A stretch of 64,000 nucleotides of DNA from Roseateles terrae. GTDB lineage: Bacteria; Pseudomonadota; Gammaproteobacteria; Burkholderiales; Burkholderiaceae_C. Position numbers and translations under genes: made by a program. Each line of letters starts with the position of its first letter. Position 1 is the first letter of the stretch. Below the pieces are notes generated by a model. That model was not told the DNA's origin. It searched no databases and worked only from the letters and a program-made list of their open reading frames with translations. Location of the stretch: positions 522,069 through 586,068 of the forward strand of contig NZ_JACHXO010000001.1 in the NCBI RefSeq assembly GCF_014192155.1, in the 5' to 3' direction. Positions 7,556 to 16,026 of the stretch are shown piece after piece.

Positions 7556-10500
7556 TCAGGCGTCGGTGGCGGCGCTGGAAGCGGCCGCGGGCGTCTTCCA
7601 TTGCAGGAAGGGCAGCGCGATGGTCGGATGGCGGGCGGCGATGTCCCGCAGGCCCGCGATGTATTGCGGCTTGTCGGTCAGACTGGCGGTCACCACCTGC
7701 CGGGCGAAGATCGCGGCGACGACTTCGGCAGTGGCCGGCGCATCGATCCGACCCCGCAGGAACTCGATGACCCGTGACTTGGCCGTGCGCCCGCGATGCA
7801 CCTGGCTGAGCACGGCCAGGAAATAGGGCGTCAGGCCGCGCAGCCGCGCGGCGAGCGCGGCCGGATCGTCCGTCGGCAATTCCAGCAGCCACTGCGTCAC
7901 AAAGAGCTGCACCTGCGGGCCGGGATGCTGGCTGAGGCGGGTCAGACACAGGGTGGCATCCGCAGCGCTCATGCGGCGCACGAGGCGTGACCGGCCCAGC
8001 GCCTGCACCCAGCGGCTGGGATGGTCGACCAGGCTGATGAGGAACTCCAGGCTCAGAGACTCATCCGGCAGGCGCTCACCGATCAGGGTTTCGGCGTAGA
8101 GCCGGGCGTCGTCGAAGCCGGCTTCCGCAAGCGGCAGCAGCTCATCGGTCTGCTGCAGCGTCGGGCTGGCGGGCAGCAGATGGTCCAGGGACTTCATGGC
8201 GGCCAGGCGCACCTGCTGGTCGATATGCCGGGCCAGCGTGGCCCACTGGCGAAGGCTGAAGTCCGTCGCAACCCGGGAGGTCAGCGCCCAGGCGCCATAC
8301 CGCTGCGCGCCGCTGCTGCGGGCCTGCAGGGCCCGCCAGGTGCCGGACGGATCGCGCGCCGGAGCGGCGTTGGCGAGTGGCCCGGTGAGCCAGCGCAGGG
8401 CGTCGTCATGCGCGCCGTCGCCGGACTCGGTTTGAAAGAGCGAAGCATGCAACCGGTCGGCGACGGTCCGGGCGAACCCGGCATCCTGCGCCGCCACGCG
8501 CAGCAGCGCAGGGCCAATGGCCGCGCGGATGGCAGCAGCGTCGCTGGTGGCGAGTGTGCCCATCATCTCGGCCTGGCCGCGCAGCACTTCGTCGGACAGC
8601 GCGGCCAGCAGTCGGGCGCCGCAGGCGCGGCGGCCCGCGTCTTCGGCGCTGAGCAGTCGGGTGAGGGTGGTCGGCGGCAGGAAGGACGGGCCGGCCGGAT
8701 GCCGCAGCAGCCAGGTGACCGCCAGGCTCACCACCGGCGTGGCCGGATGGTCGAGCAGAGGCAGCAGGTCGCCGATCATCGGCATCAAGTGCGCAGCGGC
8801 GGCTTCACCCAGCGGTCCGGCCAGCATCTCTTCCAGCACCGCGCCGGTTTCAGCGAGTTCCGGCGCGTCTTCATCCACCGCAGCCAGGGCGGACAGCAGC
8901 TCCTGCAGCAGCGCGGGCGTCGGCGCCAGCAGCGCCAGGCCCTGGCCCTGCTTGCGCGCGCGGGGCTGGCCGGACAGCAGCAGCCCAACCGTCAATGCCG
9001 GGAATTGTGCAAACGTCACCGGATCTCCGGCGATGTGCAGCAGGGCAAAGTCTTGCGCCGGGGCGTGGCTGGAGGCAGCCAGCAGGCGCAACCAGCCCAC
9101 CTGGTCCGGCGGGGCGGAGGCCAGCAGCCTCGCCTTCACCGCCTGGAAACCCAGGTCGACCGTCGTGGGATAGGGGCTGCGCAGCAGCGCTTCCAGGACG
9201 GGAACCGGCTGTTGCTGCAGCAGGGCGACGTGATCCTGCAAGGCCCTCGCCGCCACCCATTGCACGATCGCGCTGCGACTCTTCATCGCCAGTTCCAGCA
9301 GGGCCCCGGGAGACTGGTCCCACAGAGCCTGAAACGCCTCGGGGCGCTGGGCCGGCGGCTGGCTCAGATCCAGGGGCTGGCGGGTCCAGAATCGCAGCGA
9401 ACGGGGACCGGACCCGTCATGCGGCAGATGCGGCAGCAGCACCTTCGACAGCAGCTTCCAATGGGCACCCGTCGGATAGAAGCGCTCCACCCGCTGGTAT
9501 CGGCCGTTCTCGTAGGGGTAGTGGGCTTCCGAGGTGGCCGGGGTGGCGCGGCCGTCGTCCATGCCCAGCAGCAACTGCACGGCCAGCGTGGGCGCGAAGG
9601 GATGCTGCATCCAGGCCAGCCGGCGCAGCTGGCGCAGGCCGCGGGCCACCAGATAACGCCGGGTGGCGACCGTGAAGGTGTTTGGCGGTGTCGGACGCTT
9701 GCGGGTGGGTCGGCCGGTCGTCTCGCGCGGAGCGGGCGACAGGTCGTACGGGGCGGGCGGCCACGGCGGATTGGGCCGGGCCTGCTCGAAGCGCGCATGC
9801 AGACGGCCGATCACCTCGGCATCGCGGCGCAGTTCCGCCGCCTTGTAGACGTAGCGGATCCCCTGAAACGCTTCCTGTCGCAGGGGCAGATGGTCCAGCA
9901 GATCCAGCAGCGGCTCGCGCACCTCGGGCTGGACCAGGGCCAGGTCGTACCAGTCCTGCAGCAGATCGGGCCAATCCAGGGACAGGCGAGACATCGTGGC
10001 CACCATGGCGGCCACACGGCCCTCGCCGAACGCTTCGAGGGCGAGTGCGTCGCCCCAGCGTTCCTGCAGTCGAGCCGCTTCGGCGGTTCGTGCCTGCGCA
10101 TCCAGCATCAGCCAGGCCTGGCGGGCGTAGCGCTGGGTGGCGGGGCTGCGGCCACGGGAGGCAAGCTGCTTCATCGCCTCAGCGGCGCCGGGGTCGGCGA
10201 GCCGCGCAAGCGCGGCAGCCAGGCACAGGTCGAGCAAATCGTCACCGGTCTCCAGCAGATCCACCAGGCGGGGCACCAATTGGCGGAGCGCCTGCTGGGC
10301 GGCGGATGGCGGATGATCCGCGGCACTGCACTCCGCCACCCGCCATGCGGCGCGGCTGCGCTGGCCGGGCGGCAGCAGCTTCCAGCGATCTGGCTGGAAG
10401 CGGGCAACCAGCGCCGCGACGGACGGTGGCACGGGTCCGGTCGGGCTCGCCGATGGCGCTGTCGACAGCGGTTGCGGAGCCGTGCCTGCCGCGGCACCCG

Positions 10501-10843
10501 CCGAAAGCGATGAAAGCGACGAAGGCGGCACGCCCGTCGGTGGCTGGGACACCGCGGCGTCGCCTCCCGTGCCGGGCAGCATCTCGAAGCCTTCCTGACG
10601 CAGGAGCCGGTCGCCGGCGGCGAGTCGCCGCTGAATGAAATCGTAGGCTTTGCGCAGCGCCTCCTCGCGGGAGATGGGCGCAGCAGTCAGGCTGGATTCG
10701 CTGAGCTCGTGGCGCACCGTCACGACGAAGCGGGCGGCGGGCGCGGGGGTGGTGCCCGGCAGGTCCAGTTCCACCACGTCCACCGTGCTGCGACGGGCGG
10801 GCGCTTGGGGGCGTGCCAGCGTGGCCGATGCGATCTTCTTCAA
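7556..10843 (-). CDS. Large HEAT/ARM-repeat protein with WGR-like N-terminus (retron-associated)
   Basis: 1095 residues from a TTG start at 10843, preceded by GGAGAGGA; an in-frame ATG at 11140 would add 99 low-quality, repeat-free residues. Residues about 20-86 (VELDLPG, FVVTVRH, PISREEALRKAYDFIQRRL) resemble a divergent WGR domain. A Ser/Pro/Ala linker follows (about 87-140), then helical repeats to the end, with the segment RRYLVARGLRQLRRL near 392-408 typical of WGR/HEAT proteins. HEAT/ARM arrays are protein or nucleic-acid scaffolds. It is first in the operon with WH-SWIM, retron RNA and RT. No catalytic motif was seen. WGR assignment is tentative; the helical-repeat call is firm. Confidence 0.8.
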   Translation of the reverse strand: MKKIASATLARPQAPARRSTVDVVELDLPGTTPAPAARFVVTVRHELSESSLTAAPISREEALRKAYDFIQRRLAAGDRLLRQEGFEMLPGTGGDAAVSQPPTGVPPSSLSSLSAGAAAGTAPQPLSTAPSASPTGPVPPSVAALVARFQPDRWKLLPPGQRSRAAWRVAECSAADHPPSAAQQALRQLVPRLVDLLETGDDLLDLCLAAALARLADPGAAEAMKQLASRGRSPATQRYARQAWLMLDAQARTAEAARLQERWGDALALEAFGEGRVAAMVATMSRLSLDWPDLLQDWYDLALVQPEVREPLLDLLDHLPLRQEAFQGIRYVYKAAELRRDAEVIGRLHARFEQARPNPPWPPAPYDLSPAPRETTGRPTRKRPTPPNTFTVATRRYLVARGLRQLRRLAWMQHPFAPTLAVQLLLGMDDGRATPATSEAHYPYENGRYQRVERFYPTGAHWKLLSKVLLPHLPHDGSGPRSLRFWTRQPLDLSQPPAQRPEAFQALWDQSPGALLELAMKSRSAIVQWVAARALQDHVALLQQQPVPVLEALLRSPYPTTVDLGFQAVKARLLASAPPDQVGWLRLLAASSHAPAQDFALLHIAGDPVTFAQFPALTVGLLLSGQPRARKQGQGLALLAPTPALLQELLSALAAVDEDAPELAETGAVLEEMLAGPLGEAAAAHLMPMIGDLLPLLDHPATPVVSLAVTWLLRHPAGPSFLPPTTLTRLLSAEDAGRRACGARLLAALSDEVLRGQAEMMGTLATSDAAAIRAAIGPALLRVAAQDAGFARTVADRLHASLFQTESGDGAHDDALRWLTGPLANAAPARDPSGTWRALQARSSGAQRYGAWALTSRVATDFSLRQWATLARHIDQQVRLAAMKSLDHLLPASPTLQQTDELLPLAEAGFDDARLYAETLIGERLPDESLSLEFLISLVDHPSRWVQALGRSRLVRRMSAADATLCLTRLSQHPGPQVQLFVTQWLLELPTDDPAALAARLRGLTPYFLAVLSQVHRGRTAKSRVIEFLRGRIDAPATAEVVAAIFARQVVTASLTDKPQYIAGLRDIAARHPTIALPFLQWKTPAAASSAATDA

Positions 10844-11049
10844 GACATCCTCTCCGGGCCCGGGGAGCGACGGCTGAAGTGGCCGGACCGGGTCCCGCAA
10901 GCGTCTGGTGTCGCGTGCGCCCGTCCAGGGGCGCAGCGCACCGGTTTGTTCTCGATCGACGCCTGGGGCCGACGACCGCTTCGAAGCATTCTTGCATGAG
11001 TTCGGCCGCCCCTGACGGGGACATCCGCCAGGGCCGGAGCCGTTGGCGC

Positions 11050-11067
11050 GCCGTGCAAAAGTGCACG
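11050..11067. repeat. Inverted repeat CCGTGCA-AAAG-TGCACGG upstream of the retron operon
   Basis: Perfect 7-bp arms around 4 bp, 207 bp upstream of the TTG start of the HEAT gene, in the gene-free stretch 10844-11421. It may be an operator or leader hairpin of the retron operon; no promoter hexamers were convincing nearby. Confidence 0.35.
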
Positions 11068-11144
11068 GTTGGACACACGCAGGGTCGGGGGGGCGGCGGT
11101 GCCCGGCAGGGGCGAGCCCGGGCCCGGTCTGCATCCCCAAACGG

Positions 11145-11162
11145 TTGTAGGTAAAACCCCCT
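11145..11162. promoter_or_regulatory. Motif TTGTAGGTAAAACCCCCT, shared with 2064-2082
   Basis: Second copy of the element found in front of the DUF4142 gene. It lies about 300 bp upstream of the retron operon and about 80 bp before the candidate small RNA at 11245. Possible regulator site; inference. Confidence 0.3.
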
Positions 11163-11244
11163 CAGGGCTTTCGGTCGAACCTAGCGGGACCGATCGGCGG
11201 ATTGCGACATGCAGGGGGGGCGGGTGTTGCGTAGAGTTGGTTCT

Positions 11245-11358
11245 GACAGCGGAACTCGAGCTTCGCTGTTCATGCTTCTCTCTCGCATGGTCCGTCTCTT
11301 CCCTCTGCGGACGGACAAACTTTCGGCCCTGGTCTCACGACCAGGGCCATTTTCTTTT
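11245..11358 (+). ncRNA. Candidate structured small RNA ending in a strong terminator
   Basis: No convincing gene precedes the terminator at 11325-11358 on this strand, yet three hairpins follow one another: ACAGCG/CGCTGT (11246-11251/11264-11269), GTCCGTC/GACGGAC (11290-11296/11310-11316) and the terminator stem. The 5' end and promoter are not resolved, so the start given is only the first hairpin base. It could instead be the 3' end of an unrecognised short gene. It lies between the divergently placed retron operon and the tail of the Fsr gene. Confidence 0.4.
11325..11358 (+). terminator. Intrinsic terminator
   Basis: Perfect 10-bp stem GGCCCTGGTC/GACCAGGGCC with loop TCAC, followed by ATTTTCTTTT. 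The T-tract is only on the plus strand, so it does not serve the minus-strand Fsr gene that ends at 11422. Confidence 0.8.
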
Positions 11359-11421
11359 GGGCCTTTGAAGCTCCGCTTTGAAGCCTCACCGAAGCTGGCC
11401 TGGCCTGGCTTGGCGTGCGGC

Positions 11422-12696
11422 TCAGCGCTTCTCGAGGTTGGGCAGCAGGGCGGTGATGATGCCCAGCAGCGGCAGGTAGGCGCAGAGCGCATACACCTGA
11501 CGGATGCCGTAGTGGTCGGCGACCTGCCCGAGGCCGGCAGCGGCAATGCCGCTGACGCCGAACATCAGCCCGAACATCAGGCCGGCGATCAGCCCGACGC
11601 GGCCCGGCACCAGTTCCTGCGCATAGACCACGATGGCGGAGAACGCCGAGGACATCACCAGTCCGATCAACACGGTCAGCACCGCGGTCCAGAACAGGCT
11701 GGCGTGGGGCAGCAGCATCGTCAGCGGCGCCACGCCGAGGATCGATGCCCAGATCACGTATTTGCGCCCGATCCGGTCGCCCACGGGGCCGCCGGCGAAT
11801 GTCCCCACCGCCACCGCCGCCAGGAACAGAAACAGATACAGCTGCGCAGCCTGCACCGAGAGGTGGAACTTATCGATCAGATAGAAGGTGTAGTAGGTGC
11901 TCAGGCTCGCCATGTAGATGAACTTGGAGAACACCAGGAGAGCCAGCACCGCCAGCGCCAGGCCGATCTGCCGATGGCTCAGCCCATTGGCCTTCACGGC
12001 GCCTTTGTGGCCGCGCGCGGCCTGATGGCGCACCGTCCAGCCGCTGACCCGGAACAGTACCGTGATGGCCAGCATGGCGAACAGGGTGAACCAGCCGATG
12101 GCGCCTTGCCCACGTGGAATGATGATCGCGGCCGCCAGCAGCGGCCCGAAGGCCGAGCCCGTATTGCCGCCGACCTGGAAGCATGACTGCGCCAGCCCGA
12201 AGCGTCCGCCGGACGCCATTCGTGCCACGCGGGATGCTTCCGGATGGAAGGTGCTGGAGCCGATGCCGATCAGCGCCGCCGCGCCGAGCAGCAGCGGAAA
12301 GCTGTTCACCACTGCCAGCAGCGCCAGGCCCAACAGCGTGAAGCACATGCCAATGGGCAACAGATAGGGCTTGGGGTGCTTGTCTGTATACAGCCCGATC
12401 CACGGCTGCAGCAGTGACGCCGTGCACTGATAGACCAGCGAGATCAGGCCGACCTGGGTGAAGCTCAATCCGAACTGCTCTTTCAGCATCGGATAGATGG
12501 CGGGCAAGGTCGCCTGGATCAGGTCATTGAGCAGATGCACGAAGGCCACCGCGCCGACGATTGGCATCACGATGCTGCTGGCGCTCGGCCCGCTGGCCGC
12601 ACCAGCCGGTGGTGCGGCACCGCGATCGATCTCGATGTCAGCGGACTGGGCGACGTCCGCCGGCATGGGCGGCAATGGATTGGAGACAGTGGTCAT
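11422..12696 (-). CDS. fsr: MFS exporter, fosmidomycin-resistance (Fsr) type
   Basis: 424 residues with about 12 membrane segments after a 45-residue polar N-terminus. Diagnostic stretches are AFVHLLNDLIQATLPAIYPM in the first segment, GIGSSTFHPEASRVARMASG after segment 4 and YAQELVPGRVGLIAGLMFG in the second half, as in Fsr. Members export fosmidomycin and probably other small amphiphilic or anionic compounds across the inner membrane by proton antiport. Stands alone, with no nearby isoprenoid gene, so the physiological substrate is unknown. The stretch 12697-12910 upstream holds nothing I recognise. Confidence 0.88.
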   Translation of the reverse strand: MTTVSNPLPPMPADVAQSADIEIDRGAAPPAGAASGPSASSIVMPIVGAVAFVHLLNDLIQATLPAIYPMLKEQFGLSFTQVGLISLVYQCTASLLQPWIGLYTDKHPKPYLLPIGMCFTLLGLALLAVVNSFPLLLGAAALIGIGSSTFHPEASRVARMASGGRFGLAQSCFQVGGNTGSAFGPLLAAAIIIPRGQGAIGWFTLFAMLAITVLFRVSGWTVRHQAARGHKGAVKANGLSHRQIGLALAVLALLVFSKFIYMASLSTYYTFYLIDKFHLSVQAAQLYLFLFLAAVAVGTFAGGPVGDRIGRKYVIWASILGVAPLTMLLPHASLFWTAVLTVLIGLVMSSAFSAIVVYAQELVPGRVGLIAGLMFGLMFGVSGIAAAGLGQVADHYGIRQVYALCAYLPLLGIITALLPNLEKR

Positions 12697-12910
12697 GAAT
12701 GGAGCGCCGCACCTGGACGGAGGACAGGGCGGGGAACAACAGGGGCAGGGCGCTCGAGTCTAAGGTGGCTGCTTGTCGCCAGCGAGCCAAGTTCTATCGA
12801 GAATCGGACACGCTCGAGGTTTTGGGCGAGGGATGGTTGCAACGACTCGTCCTGGCCGGACATGCCGTGTCGTTCGCTCGACCTTCCTGGTACATGACCT
12901 TCCCGGTACG

Positions 12911-13603
12911 TCAGTACCCGCGCGTCTCTACCGGCATTGTCCCGGCACGCACCATCGCCCGCGCCGCGGCCTGTTCTTTGACGAGCCGTCCGTTGGCCAC
13001 TCGTCTCACGATCCAGGGCAGCTGTCGCGGCGTCCCGCCCGCGCCGACCGCACACACATACGCCTTGGCGCATTTCTCGAACAGTTCCGCATTCAACGCC
13101 AGCCGCGAGGGTGTCATGCCCAGCAGCAGCACCTGGTTTTGGAACACGGCCGCATTCGCTCCAGAGGCCAACGCCCGCCGCAGTCCGATGAGATCGTCGC
13201 TGCCCGAGCCCATCATCCCCAACTGTCTCACCTGTTCATCGAATACTGCGGGCATGGTCCCGCCGAAGCTGGGGAGCAATCGTCCGAACGCTGCGCCGCC
13301 CCAGAGCATGGCGCAGACATCGTCCCGCGCCGCATACACCGCCTGGTGCACCTGCGATTGAAGCGTCTCCGCCCTGACCGCTGTCGACTCGTCAGAGCCC
13401 GGCGTGGCACAAGCGGCATCTGCGGCGGAGGCGGATACCCCTTTCACCGAAGCCAAGGCCATGCACAGCGGCTGCGCATCCCCCGCCAACCCCCACCACA
13501 TCTGCGCGCACCCCGCAACCCGCAGCGACAGCGAATCACCAGCGCCGGGCATCAACCCGCGGCTCAACAGCCGATGCCTCAATGCAAACCACTGCTCCTT
13601 CAT
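12911..13603 (-). CDS. Class II aldolase/adducin-like protein lacking metal ligands (probable pseudoenzyme)
   Basis: 230 residues. It follows the class II aldolase outline: LRHRLLSRGLMPGAGDSLSLR (compare the GGNLS loop), ETLQSQVHQAVYAARDDVCAM (compare the metal/catalytic helix) and a C-terminal helix. The HTHP zinc motif is replaced by LWGGAA, and the later NHG histidine by QNQV, so all three zinc histidines are missing. Catalysis as an aldolase is unlikely; a regulatory or structural partner of the intact aldolase at 15319-16026 is one possibility. It is the last gene of the operon, 21 bp after the aminotransferase. Family assignment is moderately sure; function unknown. Confidence 0.7.
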   Translation of the reverse strand: MKEQWFALRHRLLSRGLMPGAGDSLSLRVAGCAQMWWGLAGDAQPLCMALASVKGVSASAADAACATPGSDESTAVRAETLQSQVHQAVYAARDDVCAMLWGGAAFGRLLPSFGGTMPAVFDEQVRQLGMMGSGSDDLIGLRRALASGANAAVFQNQVLLLGMTPSRLALNAELFEKCAKAYVCAVGAGGTPRQLPWIVRRVANGRLVKEQAAARAMVRAGTMPVETRGY

Positions 13604-13624
13604 GGCCGACGCTCCCTGACGTGC

Positions 13625-15322
13625 TCACACCAACGCAAACACATCGTCAAACCGATTCAGCGCCTCATCCACCACCTCATCGGTATCGGCCAGGCTCGTA
13701 TACAGCCGGCTTCCCGCCACCGAGATCAGCCCATGCGCGGTGAATGCAGCCCCCATTTCCTCCATCATGTGTTTGCGTCTGCGTGCCTCTTCCTTCACCC
13801 GAATCAGCTTCAGCAGACTGCTCGTGTCGAGCAGCAGCACCCCGGAGGTCTGCAGATGCACGATCGAGCCCAGGTTGTAGGCCACATACGGCAGGCCTCG
13901 ACGCTGGATGATCTCGTCCAGCCCCCGCCGCAGCCGATCCCCGGCCCGACCCGCCATCACCGGCGCATTCGTCCGCTCCGTTTCCAGCAGGGCGTGATAC
14001 CCGGCCACACAGGTCATCGGATTGGCCGACAACGTGCCGCCCACAAACGCTCGCCGTGACGTCGTCCCGATGCCCCCCACCAGCGACATCATGATGTCCT
14101 TGCGCCCCCCGATCGCGCCTGACATCGGATAACCGCCTGTCAGACACTTGCCCAGCACGGTGAGGTCTGGCGTCACGCCGAAATACCCTTGTGCGCCGCT
14201 CAGCCCTGCGCGGAACCCGGTCACCACCTCATCGAAGATCAGCAGCGCGCCAAACTCATCACACAGGCGCCGCACCTGCGCATTGAAGTCCTTGTGCACT
14301 GGCCGCGTCCCACTTTCCGGTCCGAAAGGCTCCACCAGCACTGCCGCCGTCCCTCCACGCAGTCGATTCCAACGCAGCAAGCGCCGCAAGGCTTCGGGAT
14401 CGTTCGGCAGGCATTCCTGCGTCTGCGCCGTCGCTCCACGCGGAATGCCCACCGCCTCCATCCGTCCGGTTTTTGGCAGACGCATGCCATAGACCAGCTG
14501 GTCACTCCAGCCGTGATACGCCCCGCCGATCTTGATGACCCAGCGCTTGCGGGTATGGGTGCGGGCCAGCCGCACCGCGCCCATCACCGCCTCGGTCCCG
14601 GAGCCCAGCATCCGCAGCATCTCCACCCCGGGCATGTGCCTGCACACCAGCTCGGCCAGCTTCACCTCGTATTCATGCAACAGCCCGGTCACCGGGCCGC
14701 ATTCATTCAGAACGGCCACCACCTTCTCCCGCACCGCCGGCGGATTGCTGCCCAGCAGCGTCGGCCCGCCCGCCTGCAGGAAATCAAGGTAGCGGTTGCC
14801 GTCGATGTCGCTCAGCCACGCGCCTTCCGCCTGCCGGATCGCAATCGGGAACGGATGATTGAAGGCGAGGTTGTGCTGCACCCCACCCGGGATCACCGCC
14901 TGTGCCCGGGTCGCCATCGCCTTCGATCCGGCGCACCGCTCGTCGAACCAGCGCATCACCTTGGGCATGGCGTCCGGCCGGATCGGCCGCATCGGCTGCT
15001 TCACCAGCGCGGCCAATCGCTCATAAAGTGCGTGCGTGTCGGGCCATTCCGAAACGGCGAATCCGGGGGAGGGCGACGGTGTGATGCCGTGGTCGCCTGC
15101 AGGGCCCGCACCGGTGGCATGGCCCGCGGGATCATCGTTGCGGCTGCCGTCATGTGGGGCGACCGGACGGGTCTCCGGAGCGGCGCTGGGCGCGGCGCCC
15201 GAAGAAGCGCCTGATGCAGCGCCTGATGCAGCGCCTGCCCCGGCGCTTGATGCTGCAGCACCTGCACCCGCATTCCCGTGCAAGGGCCCCGATGAAGCCT
15301 GAGAGGGAGAGGTCTCGATCAT
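13625..15322 (-). CDS. Class III aminotransferase, glutamate-1-semialdehyde aminomutase-like
   Basis: 565 residues. A disordered Ala/Gly-rich extension (about 1-85) precedes a PLP fold: AQAVIPGGVQHN, NRYLDFLQAGGPTLLGSNPP, GSGTEAVMGAVRLAR (phosphate-binding), GAYHGWSD, IFDEVVTGFR and VLGKCLTGGYPMSG with the Schiff-base lysine. This order is that of glutamate-1-semialdehyde aminomutase and related omega-aminotransferases; the long N-terminal extension and operon context argue against the heme enzyme HemL itself. ATG 15322 follows AAAGGA and overlaps the aldolase stop by 4 bp (ATGA), so the two are translationally coupled. It probably transaminates a carbonyl made in the same pathway; the substrate is unknown. 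Confidence 0.85.
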   Translation of the reverse strand: MIETSPSQASSGPLHGNAGAGAAASSAGAGAASGAASGASSGAAPSAAPETRPVAPHDGSRNDDPAGHATGAGPAGDHGITPSPSPGFAVSEWPDTHALYERLAALVKQPMRPIRPDAMPKVMRWFDERCAGSKAMATRAQAVIPGGVQHNLAFNHPFPIAIRQAEGAWLSDIDGNRYLDFLQAGGPTLLGSNPPAVREKVVAVLNECGPVTGLLHEYEVKLAELVCRHMPGVEMLRMLGSGTEAVMGAVRLARTHTRKRWVIKIGGAYHGWSDQLVYGMRLPKTGRMEAVGIPRGATAQTQECLPNDPEALRRLLRWNRLRGGTAAVLVEPFGPESGTRPVHKDFNAQVRRLCDEFGALLIFDEVVTGFRAGLSGAQGYFGVTPDLTVLGKCLTGGYPMSGAIGGRKDIMMSLVGGIGTTSRRAFVGGTLSANPMTCVAGYHALLETERTNAPVMAGRAGDRLRRGLDEIIQRRGLPYVAYNLGSIVHLQTSGVLLLDTSSLLKLIRVKEEARRRKHMMEEMGAAFTAHGLISVAGSRLYTSLADTDEVVDEALNRFDDVFALV

Positions 15323-16026
15323 ATGGATTCCTTTGATGACCACAGCAACTGCCTCAGTTGGACCAAGGGGTCCGGGGCGGACCCACGTCGATCCGCGGCG
15401 CCGGACGTCAGTTCCGGCCCTGAATGCTGCCCCTGTGGCGATGCCTGCATTCGCCGTTCAATACGCGAGATCAGATGGTCCCGCGCCAATGATTCCAGTT
15501 GTTCAACCGCCGCCAGCGCCGCAGTGCTGTCCCTGCCGCAACACACGATCCCATGATTGCGCAGCAGCCAGGCCTGCCGACCTGGTTGCACGGCGGCCGC
15601 CAGTTTGCTGGCCAGCCAGCCGGTTCCCGATGGGGCATACCCCACCACCGGCACGGTCGCGCCCAGGACCGACTGCAAGTCGGGCGGCACCTGCAGCGCT
15701 TCGCCGATCAGGGCGCAGGCGCTTGCCAGCGGCTGATGGGTGTGGATGGTGCAGCCCACCTCCGGCCGCGCCCGCATCACCCGGGCATGCAAACCGGTTT
15801 CCACCGACGCGGGCCGCGCGCCTTCCACCACACTGAGGTCCGCGAGCCGAAGCAGACACACATCCTGCGGCTCCATCGTCAGATAGTCGGTGGCCGACGG
15901 CGTCACCGCCACCAGCGTCTCATCGATCCGCAGCATCAGGTTGCCGCCCGTGCCGGCGAAGTACCCACGCTTGGACAGGCGCAGGCACAGCTGCACCACG
16001 GCCATGCGGGTGGATGCGTGCATCAT
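15319..16026 (-). CDS. Class II aldolase, L-fuculose-phosphate aldolase-like
   Basis: 235 residues. All family residues are present: TGGNLMLR substrate loop (26-33), Glu76 (SVETGLH), His95 and His97 (TIHTHQP) and His158 (LLRNHG), giving a zinc site plus catalytic glutamate. Enzymes of this family cleave or epimerise phosphorylated sugars (fuculose-, rhamnulose-, ribulose-phosphate) or decarboxylate tetronate phosphates, consistent with the FGGY kinase overlapping it upstream by 4 bp supplying the phosphorylated substrate. The C-terminal 40 residues are polar and extend past the usual fold. Exact substrate not predictable. Confidence 0.88.
   Translation of the reverse strand: MMHASTRMAVVQLCLRLSKRGYFAGTGGNLMLRIDETLVAVTPSATDYLTMEPQDVCLLRLADLSVVEGARPASVETGLHARVMRARPEVGCTIHTHQPLASACALIGEALQVPPDLQSVLGATVPVVGYAPSGTGWLASKLAAAVQPGRQAWLLRNHGIVCCGRDSTAALAAVEQLESLARDHLISRIERRMQASPQGQHSGPELTSGAADRRGSAPDPLVQLRQLLWSSKESI

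Noticed and set aside
8021-10513. Long plus-strand reading frame of 830 codons opposite the HEAT-repeat gene
   Set aside because: Antisense frame in GC-rich DNA; composition is Gly/Arg/Gln/His-rich with no domain, whereas the minus strand gives a coherent helical-repeat protein.
11209-12186. Plus-strand frame running through the orphan terminator into the Fsr gene
   Set aside because: It would read through a strong terminator, and the downstream part is antisense to fsr.
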